Of a stretch of DNA of 31,275 nt, positions 1-7,920 are shown piece by piece; positions within the stretch are counted from its first letter, which is position 1; each line of letters opens with the position of its first letter. The translations under genes and the position numbers were made by a program. A model generated the notes under the pieces. It did not search any database and was not told the origin of the DNA. It was given only the letters and a program-made list of their open reading frames with translations. The DNA is taken from NCBI GenBank assembly GCA_002418205.1, contig DIDP01000009.1, positions 1-31,275 on the forward strand, read 5' to 3'. This DNA comes from Anaerolineales bacterium UBA5797. Lineage in GTDB: Bacteria > Chloroflexota > Anaerolineae > Anaerolineales > Villigracilaceae.

Positions 1-621
1 TTGGCGCTGATCCAACAGGTCTCGCCGGATATCCTGGCATTGCAGGAATCCGACTCGGCCCGCATTTCGCTGAACAACAACGACTATGTCCGTTACTATG
101 CCGCAAAATTGGGCTACCACACCTATTACGGTCCGACCACGGTTACCGGCACGTTCGGCACGGCCATCCTTTCGAAGTATCCCCTGGAAAATCCACGCGC
201 CATATTCACCTTCAGCGATACGGACGAGATCGGCATTGCAGAAGCGGAGATCACGGTGGGCGGCCGGACGTTCAACATATATAACGTCCACCCGGATGGT
301 TCGGATGCCGCCATGCTGACATTTGCCCGGGTGCTCCTGGAAAGGTCGCGTGATAAAGCCTACGTGATCGCACTGGGGGACTATAACCTCCGGGATGACG
401 AACAGGCTTTTCAGCTGATTGCCCACGTTTACACCAACGCCTGGACCAGCGTCTACCCCTCCAAGATCGGCGCGGACGGAACCGACATGTCCGGGAGGAA
501 TCGGATCGATCACATTTTCCTCTCCCCCAACCTGGTCGCCCATGACCCGGTCTACCTCCTGCCGCCCGACTCGGCGACCGATCACCCGGTCCACTGGGCG
601 GAGTTAGCCTGGGAGGAATAG
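1..621 (+). CDS. endonuclease/exonuclease/phosphatase-fold protein, 5' truncated by window edge
   Basis: This is the C-terminal part of a metal-dependent phosphoesterase of the EEP (DNase I-like) superfamily, which hydrolyses phosphodiester or phosphomonoester bonds in nucleic acids or lipids. Visible family motifs, in order, are LALQESD with the metal-binding Glu (residue 16), NVHPDG (His 97), ALGDYN (Asp 127, Asn 129), NRIDHIF (Asp 170) and ATDHPVHW (Asp 194, His 195). The usual first strand with its conserved Asn is missing, so the TTG at position 1 is probably not the true start and the gene begins outside the window. In related bacteria this domain is often the C-terminus of a multi-membrane-span protein, which cannot be tested here. 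The substrate is unknown. It ends 69 bp before the next gene, which has its own ribosome site. Confidence 0.85.
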   Translation: MALIQQVSPDILALQESDSARISLNNNDYVRYYAAKLGYHTYYGPTTVTGTFGTAILSKYPLENPRAIFTFSDTDEIGIAEAEITVGGRTFNIYNVHPDGSDAAMLTFARVLLERSRDKAYVIALGDYNLRDDEQAFQLIAHVYTNAWTSVYPSKIGADGTDMSGRNRIDHIFLSPNLVAHDPVYLLPPDSATDHPVHWAELAWEE

Positions 622-690
622 CGGAAAGGCCTGCTTGCCAACAGAGCGTGAGCAGCAGGATTCAATTAGGCATCAACAGGAGCGATTACC

Positions 691-2058
691 ATGAGCGACT
701 CGGAGTCCCAACAATTCGAAGTCCATGACCGGGAAGTGCTTGCGAAGGCAAAATCCATCATCGGCGCGACGGAGTCCCCGCGTATGTGGGCACAGGCGGT
801 TGTCGAGGCGGTCCGGAAAAACGACGAATGGCGCGGCCAGCGCTGCATCAATTTGCTGGCCCCCGAGGCGCCGACCAGTCCGATGGTGCGTGCCCTGCTC
901 TCCTCTGAAATCGGGACACGCGCCGCGGAGGGCAATATCGGCCGGGTCAACCGCTGGTTTGCCGGCACACAATACATCGATGAGGTCGAGGCGTTGTGCG
1001 TGGAATTATTGAAGGTCGCCTTTCGCTGCAACTACGCGGATCATCGCCTGATGGGCAGCATGCTGGGAAACATGGCGGTCTATCACGCGCTCACTCAACC
1101 CGGCGAGGCCGTCATGTCGGCGCCCCAGCCGGTGGGCGGACATTCCAGCAACCGCTACGACGGACCGGCGGGCATGCGCGGACTGAAGATCTTCGACGTT
1201 CCATTTGACAGGGAGGAACTCGAAGTGGATATGGAGGGGTTCGCAAGAACAGCCCGGCAGCACAGACCGAAGTTGGTGGTGATGGGCATGTCCATGACCC
1301 TGTTCCCTTTGCCTGTCGGGGAGATGAGCCGGATCATTGCCGAATGGGGCGGGCAGTTCATCTTCGACGGAGCGCATCAAGCCGGTCTGATTGCGGGAGG
1401 ACAATTCCAGGACCCGTTGAACGAGGGCGCGGTCATCCTGACCGGGTCCGCCGGCAAGACCTTCAGCGGACCGCAGAGTGGGATGATCATGTGGAACGAC
1501 CCGCAATTAACCAAACCCATTACCGACACGATCTTCCCTGTGCTGGCGGCCACCCACCAGGTCAATCGCGTGGCCGCTCTGGCGGTCTCCGCGGCGGAGA
1601 TGATCGAGTATGGAAAATTCTACATGGCGCAGATCGTCAGGAACTCGAAGGCTTTGGGAAAAGCGCTGCACGAACGCGGCATCCCGATCCTGTGCGCACA
1701 CAAGGGATACAGCCAGTCGCATCAGATCATCGCCCGTGTCAGGCAATTCGGCAGCGGGCTGGAGCTTGCGCATCGTCTGGCGGATGCGAACATCATCACG
1801 AACAAGAATCTGCTTCCGGAGGATAAGCCGGAAGACTGGGATCAGCCGAGCGGATTGCGGCTGGGTACCATCGAGGTCACCCGCCTGGGAATGAACGAAC
1901 AGGACATGGAAACCATTGCCGGTTTCATCGCGCGGGTTCTGGTGGAAGGGGAGAATCCCGAATCGGTTGGCAGGGATGTGACCGATTTCCGCCTGCCAAA
2001 ACAGGCCGTGTACTACAACTTCAACAACGAATACCCGGCCTGGGCAAAGCCGGCCTGA
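691..2058 (+). CDS. SHMT-fold PLP-dependent enzyme (aminotransferase fold type I), atypical active site
   Basis: A 455-residue fold-type I pyridoxal-phosphate enzyme most like serine hydroxymethyltransferase (SHMT). The Schiff-base lysine is K256 in TGSAGKTFSGP, matching TTTTHKT.RGP of SHMT. D226 and H229 lie in FDGAHQAGL, the ring-stacking His is H151 in GGHSSNR, and the carboxylate-binding Arg is R390 in LRLGT. Changes from E. coli GlyA are clear: the Tyr of KYAEG is Ala (A78; Glu 80 is kept), the YY of RYYGG is W89-F90, and the His before the lysine is Gly. These positions contribute to folate-dependent chemistry, so this is probably not a housekeeping SHMT. It may be an aldolase, transaldolase or other beta-hydroxy-amino-acid enzyme (inference). 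The ATG follows an SD-like CAGGAGC at 678-684. A fragment of a paralogue lies at about 16038-16229. Confidence 0.85.
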   Translation: MSDSESQQFEVHDREVLAKAKSIIGATESPRMWAQAVVEAVRKNDEWRGQRCINLLAPEAPTSPMVRALLSSEIGTRAAEGNIGRVNRWFAGTQYIDEVEALCVELLKVAFRCNYADHRLMGSMLGNMAVYHALTQPGEAVMSAPQPVGGHSSNRYDGPAGMRGLKIFDVPFDREELEVDMEGFARTARQHRPKLVVMGMSMTLFPLPVGEMSRIIAEWGGQFIFDGAHQAGLIAGGQFQDPLNEGAVILTGSAGKTFSGPQSGMIMWNDPQLTKPITDTIFPVLAATHQVNRVAALAVSAAEMIEYGKFYMAQIVRNSKALGKALHERGIPILCAHKGYSQSHQIIARVRQFGSGLELAHRLADANIITNKNLLPEDKPEDWDQPSGLRLGTIEVTRLGMNEQDMETIAGFIARVLVEGENPESVGRDVTDFRLPKQAVYYNFNNEYPAWAKPA

Positions 2059-2288
2059 GAAGCATGAATCATACGCAGGCCTGATGGATGGCATCGGGAT
2101 GGACCTGGCTTTTGGGGGCTGCCACGGATTGATATGGTTTACCCTTTGATATACCAGGAAGCCGGGTCTCCAGTTCCTGGCACAGTATTTGGGCCTCGCT
2201 TCAAGACCGACAATATCCCGAACGTGACCATCCTTGTAACGTTGATTTTGCGGTCAGGTTTTATACTGGGGCAGGATAAAAGCCTGAA
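2059..2288. other. intergenic region upstream of the methyltransferase
   Basis: A 230-bp gap. A -10-like TATACT sits at 2262-2267, 21 bp before the methyltransferase ATG. A GTAACGT motif at 2236-2242 resembles the repeat in front of 6654. The sequence one turn later (2247-2253) matches it only weakly, but it ends 8 bp before TATACT. A 60-codon ORF at 2134-2316 has no ribosome site or coding character and is not called. Confidence 0.35.
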
Positions 2289-3092
2289 ATGGAAGAAATT
2301 GGACAATTTCAGATGATATCGTCAAGCCAACGCGTGGACTACGATCGGATAGCGCATCTGTATGATGAGCCGGGACGTGACTTTGATGCAGACACAAATT
2401 TGGTCGAATTTCTCAATGAAAAGGCCCGAGACAAACCTTCTCTCTGTCGGATCCTGGATATGGGATGCGGCACAGGAAAACAGCTTGCCGCCAACCACGA
2501 TAAATTTCCTGACAGGCAGGCTGTGGGGCTTGACCTGTTTCATGGAATGTTGTTGCAGGCGCGCAAACGCTGTATGGAGGTTCACTGGCTGCAGGCTGAC
2601 AGCGCCAACCCACCTTTAGCCGGCAACACCTTTGATTACATCAGCAACCAATTTTCCTATCACCATGTTCAGGACAAGAAGAGAATGATCGAATCCACCT
2701 TCCGCATTCTCAGACCAGGTGGCCGCTTTGTCATTACGAATCTCGATCCCTGGTCAATGTCCGGCTGGATTGTTTATACATACTTTCCTGCATCACGAGG
2801 ACGCGACCTGGCTGATTTCCTCCCTGTGGATCAACTCATGGCTCTCATGCAAAGGCTGGGTTTCTGGAATATCGATGCGAAATACAAACACAGCCGGAAT
2901 GAGGAGAACCTGGGCGATTTTTTGAAGTATGCTTCCGAGCGTCACCGCACCTCGCAACTCATGGTGATTCCAGACGCCGATTACCAGAAAGGGCTCTCGA
3001 CCCTCAGGGAGGACGTGAAAAGACTCGGCAAGGCATCCCGGATGCCCTCGGAGATTTGCCTTGTCTGCGTGACTGGGGATAAGCCGGGGTGA
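2289..3092 (+). CDS. class I SAM-dependent methyltransferase
   Basis: A 267-residue methyltransferase of the Methyltransf_11 type, expected to move a methyl group from S-adenosylmethionine to a small-molecule acceptor in the cytoplasm. Motif I, ILDMGCGTG (about residues 55-63), binds SAM. The acidic loop at the end of strand 2 is VGLDL, motif post-I appears as LQADSANPPL, and motif III as RILRPGGRFVITN. The N-terminal YDRIAHLYD stretch is typical of the family cap. The ATG at 2289 has only a distant purine stretch (GGGGCAGGA, 2269-2277) as a ribosome site, and an in-frame ATG at 2313 just before YDRIAHLYD is a possible alternative. The acceptor is unknown. It ends 78 bp before the SARP-MalT regulator gene. 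Confidence 0.88.
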   Translation: MEEIGQFQMISSSQRVDYDRIAHLYDEPGRDFDADTNLVEFLNEKARDKPSLCRILDMGCGTGKQLAANHDKFPDRQAVGLDLFHGMLLQARKRCMEVHWLQADSANPPLAGNTFDYISNQFSYHHVQDKKRMIESTFRILRPGGRFVITNLDPWSMSGWIVYTYFPASRGRDLADFLPVDQLMALMQRLGFWNIDAKYKHSRNEENLGDFLKYASERHRTSQLMVIPDADYQKGLSTLREDVKRLGKASRMPSEICLVCVTGDKPG

Positions 3093-3132
3093 AAGAAACG
3101 ATTCATATTTTCCGGGGAATGTGAAAACTGAT

Positions 3133-3162
3133 TTGCGTAAAACTTCACAAAATGAGTACAAT
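3133..3162 (+). promoter_or_regulatory. sigma70-type promoter of the SARP-MalT regulator
   Basis: A -35-like TTGCGT at 3133-3138 is separated by 18 bp from a -10-like TACAAT at 3157-3162. The predicted start of transcription is at 3169-3171, on or next to the ATG at 3171, which implies a leaderless message. A second possible start, GTG at 3207, has an SD-like GAGAAAGGGA at 3191-3200. Confidence 0.6.
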
Positions 3163-3170
3163 GTAATTGC

Positions 3171-6100
3171 ATGATTTTCCACGAACGTTGGAGAAAGGGA
3201 TGGCTCGTGGAAACGTTAAGGTTACACTGGCTGGGACACCCGCTCGTCGAATTGAAAGGAAAACCTGTCAAACTGGAGACGCGCAAAGCCGCGGCTCTAT
3301 TGGTTTACCTGAGCCTCAATCCGGGGGAATGCCAAAGGGAGGGTTTGGCAACGATGTTCTGGCAGGAGGGCAATCAACATAAGGCCCTGGCGAATCTGCG
3401 CCGGACGCTCTCGTCACTGAATAACAGCCTGCCCGGGTGGATCGAGGCAAACCGCGAGACAATCTCACTGAAACGCAACGGCAGGTTGTGGATGGATGTG
3501 GAAGACTTTGAGCAGGTGTTTTCGCAACCCAATCAACATGGCCATTCTGAAAAAGAAACCTGTGAGGACTGTCTTTCGATCCTTGATAAGGCGGTCGAAC
3601 TTTATCGCGGCGATTTCCTGGATGGCCTTAACCTGGGCGACTCCCCCTCTTTCGATGAATGGCAGCTCTTTCAGCGGGATGGCCTGCGCCAGGAATTTGC
3701 GGATGTGTTACAGCGCCTCACCTCCGGATACTCGAAATTGGGTCAACGGGACCGGGCAATTCTTTTCGCCCGCCGCTGGATGGTGCTGGATCGTTTGAAT
3801 GAGTCTGCCTGCCGCGCATTGATGGATTTGTACGCGCGCTCCGGTCAGTGGGCGGCGGCATTGCATCAATATGAGGAGTTGGCGCGTTTACTCAAGGAAC
3901 AGACGGGACTGGCACCAGAGGCGGAGACGCGTCGACTGTATGAGCAGATAAAGGGGCGGAATGATGCAAAGCGGGATGCGGGGTCGCCTGAACAGCCGGT
4001 ATCATTTCCGCTCCTGAAGACGAAATTGTATATTCATACTGCCCCTGTTTCCAGAGTGGTCCGCTCGCGCCTGGTTGAGTGTTTGGGCGAGGTGAAAAAG
4101 AAAGCACTGACCGTCATCTCTGCGCCCGCCGGCTTTGGCAAAACAACATTGCTTGCGGAGTGGATCGCACAGACCTCCCTGCCGATTGCCTGGCTTTCCC
4201 TGGATAAAGGCGACAACGATCCGTATCGCTTTCTGTCTTATCTGATTTCTGCCCTGGAAAGCATTAATGAAGGCATCGGTGTTGAAGCCAGACGAATCAT
4301 GCAGTCTCCTCAATTTACGGCGCCTCACATTATTCTGGCCTCGTTGATGAATGATCTCGGCAAGGTGACCGGGCCTTTTGTATTGGTGCTGGACGATTAC
4401 CAGTTCATCACCGAACAAGCCGTGCATGAGACAATGGCTTACATGTTGGATCACATCCCTTCCAATATGCACCTGGTCATTTCCACGCGCGCTGACCCGC
4501 CTCTGCAGTTGGGACGCCTGCGTGCGAATGACCAGATGCTGGAATTGCGCACACATGATTTACGCTTTACTCCTGAGGAAGCAACGGAATTCCTGAATAC
4601 CGTGATGCGGCTCGGGCTTTCGGTGGAGGAGATCGAAACGCTGGAGATGCGCACCGAAGGCTGGGTGGTGGGTCTGAAGATGGCAGCCTTATCATTGAAG
4701 GGGCGCGAGAATGCGGGCGAGTTCATCCATGCCTTTTCAGGCAGTAATCGCTATGTGCTGGATTACCTGGTGGAGGAAGTGTTAAAACGCCAGCCTGTTC
4801 ATGTTCAAAACTTTCTGCTGCATACCTCCGTTTTGGAAAAGTTGAGCGGCCCATTGTGCAATGCCTTGATGAGTGAGGATTGGAAGCAGTCGGGAGAGAC
4901 TAGCCAGGCAATTCTCGAGTATCTGGAACGGGGTAATCTGTTCTTGATTTCATTGGACGATGAACGGGTCTGGTATCGCTATCATCATTTGTTCGCCGAT
5001 CTATTGCGCGTGCGACTTCCGACATCGCTTGATGCGCAAGGCATTGCTCAACTGCACATCCGCGCCGCTGACTGGCATGGACAAAACGGCTCAACATTGG
5101 AAGCGATTCATCACGCATCGCTGGCAGCGGACGATGGGAGGCTCGAGCGGCTCATCGAACAGAACTATTTGGAATTGGTGAGTCGCGGGGAACAATCCTG
5201 GCTGAGGTACTGGAAAGGCACTTTAAGCAGGGAACTGGTGTATCGAAAGCCATGGTTGAGCATTTACGAGGCATACAGCCATGCGTGGTTTGGAGAACTG
5301 GACCAGGCTGATGCATTCCTGAGGGCGGCCGAGAAGTGCATTCAATCCGACAATCGGCTCGCTGACAGGAATGCAATGCTGGGACATATGAACTACATAA
5401 AATGCCGGGTCGTTGCCATGCGCGGGGACCTCTCTCGGGCTATTGAGCTTAATCTTGCAGCTCGTGAATTTCTGCCCCTCGGCAATCTGGCGCTCGAATT
5501 AGATCTTGGCATCACGCTCGGATATTTGCATTTTCTGAATGGCGACTATTCTCAAGCCAGTCAGTTCCTGAATGAAACGATTCGATTGGGCAGATCCGTC
5601 GGCGCTGTGCTGAATACCGTGGCTGGATACTGTATTCTGGCCAGATTGTTTTTTATCCAGGGGAAATTGAACCAATCAAACGAGTTATATCATCGAGCTT
5701 CAGAATGGGTCCAGGAGACAGGAGGGCAGCATCTTGGCGCATCAAGCTTAATCGAAATAGGCCTGGCGGATGTGTTATGTGAACGGAATAAATTGGAGGC
5801 GGCATTGATTCATGCGAACAAGGGTCTGGACCTGCTCCCCTTGTGGGGGAAGGCAGACGACCTGGTACTGGCGTATATCACTGTGACGCGAATCGAATTG
5901 GCTCGATCAAACAGGCGGGGTGCAACGGAAGCCATGCAGAAGGCGCTTGATATCATTCAAACGACCGGTGTTTTTCCGGAAGCCCGCAGGGCAGTGGAAC
6001 CTGCTCAGGTGAAATTATGGCTGGCTCTCGGTGATATCCGGTCAGCAAGCCGCTGGGCTGCATCTCTTCGGGAACGCTTTGGCCCGGAAAATCCCTTTGC

Positions 6101-6464
6101 GTTTGAGCATGAAGTGACTCAGATCGCCCAGGCGCGGGTATTGCTTGCCCAGAATAAACCCAATGAATCCATCAGGTTATTGTCTTCTTTGGTGGAAATT
6201 GCCAGGTCAGGCGGGAGGATGGGCAAACTCATCGAAATCCTGATCCTGAAGGCATTGGCAATGCAAACAATGGGGGATACCGACCAGGCAGCCATCACCT
6301 TGACAAAAGGTCTCTCATTGGCCGAACCCGAAGGGTATATGCGGATCTTTCTGGATGAGGGCAAGCCGATGATCAAACTGCTAAAGCGGTTAAAAACATC
6401 AAAATTGACTCCCCAATTAAAAGACTATGTAAACCGATTGCTGGAGGCTCTCGCTTCAAGCTGA
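3171..6464 (+). CDS. chimeric SARP/BTAD-MalT-like transcriptional regulator (ATPase + TPR)
   Basis: A 1097-residue cytoplasmic regulator. Residues ~15-110 form an OmpR/SARP-type winged helix (LVYLSLNPGECQREGLA, then LANLRRTLSSL). Residues ~130-265 form the bacterial transcriptional activator domain (BTAD; ELYRGDFLDGL to EQTGLAPEAETRRLYEQI). Residues ~285-560 are a MalT/STAND-type ATPase with Walker A SAPAGFGKTT (K324) and Walker B LVLDDYQF (D408, D409). The rest is a helical TPR-like sensor. Unlike MalT there is no C-terminal LuxR helix-turn-helix: it stops after LKDYVNRLLEAL, so DNA binding has moved to the N-terminus. STAND ATPases usually switch on by ligand and ATP binding. The next operon carries a SARP-like repeat and is the likely target (inference). 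The start is ATG 3171, probably leaderless, or GTG 3207 with a good SD. A hairpin terminator follows. Confidence 0.9.
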   Translation: MIFHERWRKGWLVETLRLHWLGHPLVELKGKPVKLETRKAAALLVYLSLNPGECQREGLATMFWQEGNQHKALANLRRTLSSLNNSLPGWIEANRETISLKRNGRLWMDVEDFEQVFSQPNQHGHSEKETCEDCLSILDKAVELYRGDFLDGLNLGDSPSFDEWQLFQRDGLRQEFADVLQRLTSGYSKLGQRDRAILFARRWMVLDRLNESACRALMDLYARSGQWAAALHQYEELARLLKEQTGLAPEAETRRLYEQIKGRNDAKRDAGSPEQPVSFPLLKTKLYIHTAPVSRVVRSRLVECLGEVKKKALTVISAPAGFGKTTLLAEWIAQTSLPIAWLSLDKGDNDPYRFLSYLISALESINEGIGVEARRIMQSPQFTAPHIILASLMNDLGKVTGPFVLVLDDYQFITEQAVHETMAYMLDHIPSNMHLVISTRADPPLQLGRLRANDQMLELRTHDLRFTPEEATEFLNTVMRLGLSVEEIETLEMRTEGWVVGLKMAALSLKGRENAGEFIHAFSGSNRYVLDYLVEEVLKRQPVHVQNFLLHTSVLEKLSGPLCNALMSEDWKQSGETSQAILEYLERGNLFLISLDDERVWYRYHHLFADLLRVRLPTSLDAQGIAQLHIRAADWHGQNGSTLEAIHHASLAADDGRLERLIEQNYLELVSRGEQSWLRYWKGTLSRELVYRKPWLSIYEAYSHAWFGELDQADAFLRAAEKCIQSDNRLADRNAMLGHMNYIKCRVVAMRGDLSRAIELNLAAREFLPLGNLALELDLGITLGYLHFLNGDYSQASQFLNETIRLGRSVGAVLNTVAGYCILARLFFIQGKLNQSNELYHRASEWVQETGGQHLGASSLIEIGLADVLCERNKLEAALIHANKGLDLLPLWGKADDLVLAYITVTRIELARSNRRGATEAMQKALDIIQTTGVFPEARRAVEPAQVKLWLALGDIRSASRWAASLRERFGPENPFAFEHEVTQIAQARVLLAQNKPNESIRLLSSLVEIARSGGRMGKLIEILILKALAMQTMGDTDQAAITLTKGLSLAEPEGYMRIFLDEGKPMIKLLKRLKTSKLTPQLKDYVNRLLEALASS

Positions 6465-6492
6465 AAAGTGTTTGCTGAATTTACCCATTCAA

Positions 6493-6522
6493 AACGCCCG
6501 TAACGATTTCGTTGCGGGCGTT
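6493..6522 (+). terminator. intrinsic terminator-like hairpin after the SARP-MalT gene
   Basis: Arms AACGCCCGTAACG (6493-6505) and CGTTGCGGGCGTT (6510-6522) pair over 13 bp with a single G-T wobble around an ATTT loop. The hairpin lies 28 bp past the stop codon and is followed by the short T-rich ATTTGTG. It isolates the regulator from the operon at 6654. The GTAACG in the arm also resembles the repeat at 6563-6580. Confidence 0.75.
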
Positions 6523-6562
6523 ATTTGTGATGAGTCCATGAAGTTCGGGCCTTACGCGGCCT

Positions 6563-6594
6563 GTAACGCTTCCGTAACGCTGGGGGAGTATGCT
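6563..6594 (+). promoter_or_regulatory. candidate SARP operator and promoter of the 6654 operon
   Basis: The heptamer GTAACGC occurs at 6563-6569 and 6574-6580, an exact direct repeat with 11-bp period. Eight base pairs separate the second copy from a -10-like TATGCT (6589-6594). The repeats occupy the place of a -35 element. SARP activators such as ActII-ORF4 and DnrI bind heptamer repeats of 11-bp period about 8 bp from the -10, so the geometry fits the regulator encoded just upstream. Binding itself is inferred. Confidence 0.55.
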
Positions 6595-6653
6595 GTGAGT
6601 AGATCAAGATGAACAGCCGCACACTTTTTCGAACCTCTTGAGAGGAGGTCACC

Positions 6654-7700
6654 ATGATATACACGAATCTCTCCAATGTTTTGAAGGCGCTACGTCTTCG
6701 CTACGCGGTTCCGTTTGTCCTGCTACTGGTTGCTGTCTACTGGTTCGGCATCCACTCATGGATGGCAAACTGGGGCTCCACAGAGGCGGAACGACAGATG
6801 ATCCTACCCGGCGACGACCTGATCCCAGTCGGCAACGGGAAATCCACCAAAGCAATTACTATCCATGCACCTCCGGACATCGTCTGGCAGTGGCTGGTCC
6901 AGATTGGACAGGGACGCGCCGGCTTCTACTCGTACGACTGGCTCGCGAACCTCACCGGGGCGAATATCCATAGCGCGGATGAAATCCACCCGGAGTGGCA
7001 GCATCTGACGGTCGGGGATGGCTGGCGGACGGTTCCGCCGGACTACCTCGGGGATCTGGGAAAAGACGCGGTAAGTCCAGCGCTGCTCATCGAGCCAGGC
7101 CGCGTGCTCGTGCTCGAGATGTTCGGGGCTCATGTCCTGCTGCCGATCGACGAGGGATCGACGCGGCTGATCGTGCGCGGCGAATCGGGTTCGTCGAACT
7201 TTTTGACGGCGATGATCGTGGATCCCATCGTCTTCACCATGGAACGGCGCATGTTGCTCGGGCTCAAAGCCCGCGCAGAGGGCCGCCCGGACGCACCTGC
7301 TGAGCTCACGGTAATCGCACAGATTGGCTGGATCTCTGCCGGGATTATTGTTGCCGTTTTGTTTGTGATCAATCGACGAAGCCGGTTTTGGCTGGCGCTG
7401 CCTGTTGTGGCGACACTGCCTGCGCTGTTGATGAGCCATGATATTCAGGCTGGACTGGCCGCGTTTCTCGCCGCCGGCATCAGCATGCTCGGCTTCCTCA
7501 GCTTCGGCAAAAACTGGTGGGGACCCCTGCTTGTTATCGGGTCAGCCGTGCTGCTGACCCTGCTGCTCGCGCCGGAGGCTTACATTGCCATTGGACTTGC
7601 ATTCTTCATGATTCTTCTGTCAGTTCTGGGTGTGATGGTCGTCACGCACTCCAAAACTTTGGGTGGTGAGAGGCCTCGCTTGATCACCCCGACCAGGTAA
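6654..7700 (+). CDS. SRPBCC-domain protein with C-terminal membrane bundle
   Basis: A 348-residue membrane protein. One transmembrane segment (~17-35) precedes a soluble part that looks like an SRPBCC (START/Bet v1-like) ligand-binding domain: ITIHAPPDIVWQWLVQIGQ is the typical first strand-helix, and GRVLVLEMFG with TRLIVRGESG are later strands. From about residue 220 there are roughly five hydrophobic segments. SRPBCC domains bind hydrophobic ligands, and here the domain would be held at the membrane. It starts at an ATG with a near-perfect SD (GAGGAGGT, 6642-6649) and is the first gene of the operon behind the SARP-like repeat. No enzymatic role can be read from the sequence. Being first in an operon with enzymes and an exporter suggests a carrier or sensor of a lipophilic product (speculative). 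Confidence 0.75.
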   Translation: MIYTNLSNVLKALRLRYAVPFVLLLVAVYWFGIHSWMANWGSTEAERQMILPGDDLIPVGNGKSTKAITIHAPPDIVWQWLVQIGQGRAGFYSYDWLANLTGANIHSADEIHPEWQHLTVGDGWRTVPPDYLGDLGKDAVSPALLIEPGRVLVLEMFGAHVLLPIDEGSTRLIVRGESGSSNFLTAMIVDPIVFTMERRMLLGLKARAEGRPDAPAELTVIAQIGWISAGIIVAVLFVINRRSRFWLALPVVATLPALLMSHDIQAGLAAFLAAGISMLGFLSFGKNWWGPLLVIGSAVLLTLLLAPEAYIAIGLAFFMILLSVLGVMVVTHSKTLGGERPRLITPTR

Positions 7701-7740
7701 CTCCGGAATGACGAAAACTTCGAACAGAAAGGAAATAACC

Positions 7741-7920
7741 ATGAATACCAACATTAAGCCCTCTTCGGAAAAGACCTTCGCCTGTGAGACCTGTCCCACG
7801 CGGAAAAAGGCGGAAGCCAATCCCAAATCGTTTATGGCGCGGCTGTGGAAATGGCACACCGGCTGGTGTCCCGGCTGGAAGGCGTATCAGAAATACCTGG
7901 CTGAACAAGTGAAAGCATGA
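7741..7920 (+). CDS. small Cys-containing protein (59 aa), unknown function
   Basis: A short basic protein with a CETC pair near the N-terminus and a third Cys in the aromatic block WKWHTGWCPGWKAYQKYL. It has no signal peptide or membrane segment. The ATG at 7741 is chosen over the in-frame ATG at 7708 because AGAAAGGAA (7725-7733) lies at the right distance. Its stop codon overlaps the next start (ATGA at 7917-7920), so translation is probably coupled to the serine hydrolase. The Cys arrangement could hold a metal, but three Cys and one His are only suggestive. I do not recognise the family. Confidence 0.7.
   Translation: MNTNIKPSSEKTFACETCPTRKKAEANPKSFMARLWKWHTGWCPGWKAYQKYLAEQVKA

Noticed and set aside
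1006..1506. 166-codon minus-strand ORF inside the SHMT-like gene
   Set aside because: His/Arg-rich shadow of a well-supported gene.
2134..2316. 60-codon ORF between the PLP enzyme and the methyltransferase
   Set aside because: No ribosome site, no recognisable motif, and it overlaps the promoter and start of the methyltransferase.
4002..4556. 184-codon minus-strand ORF inside the SARP-MalT gene
   Set aside because: Shadow frame opposite the conserved ATPase motifs.
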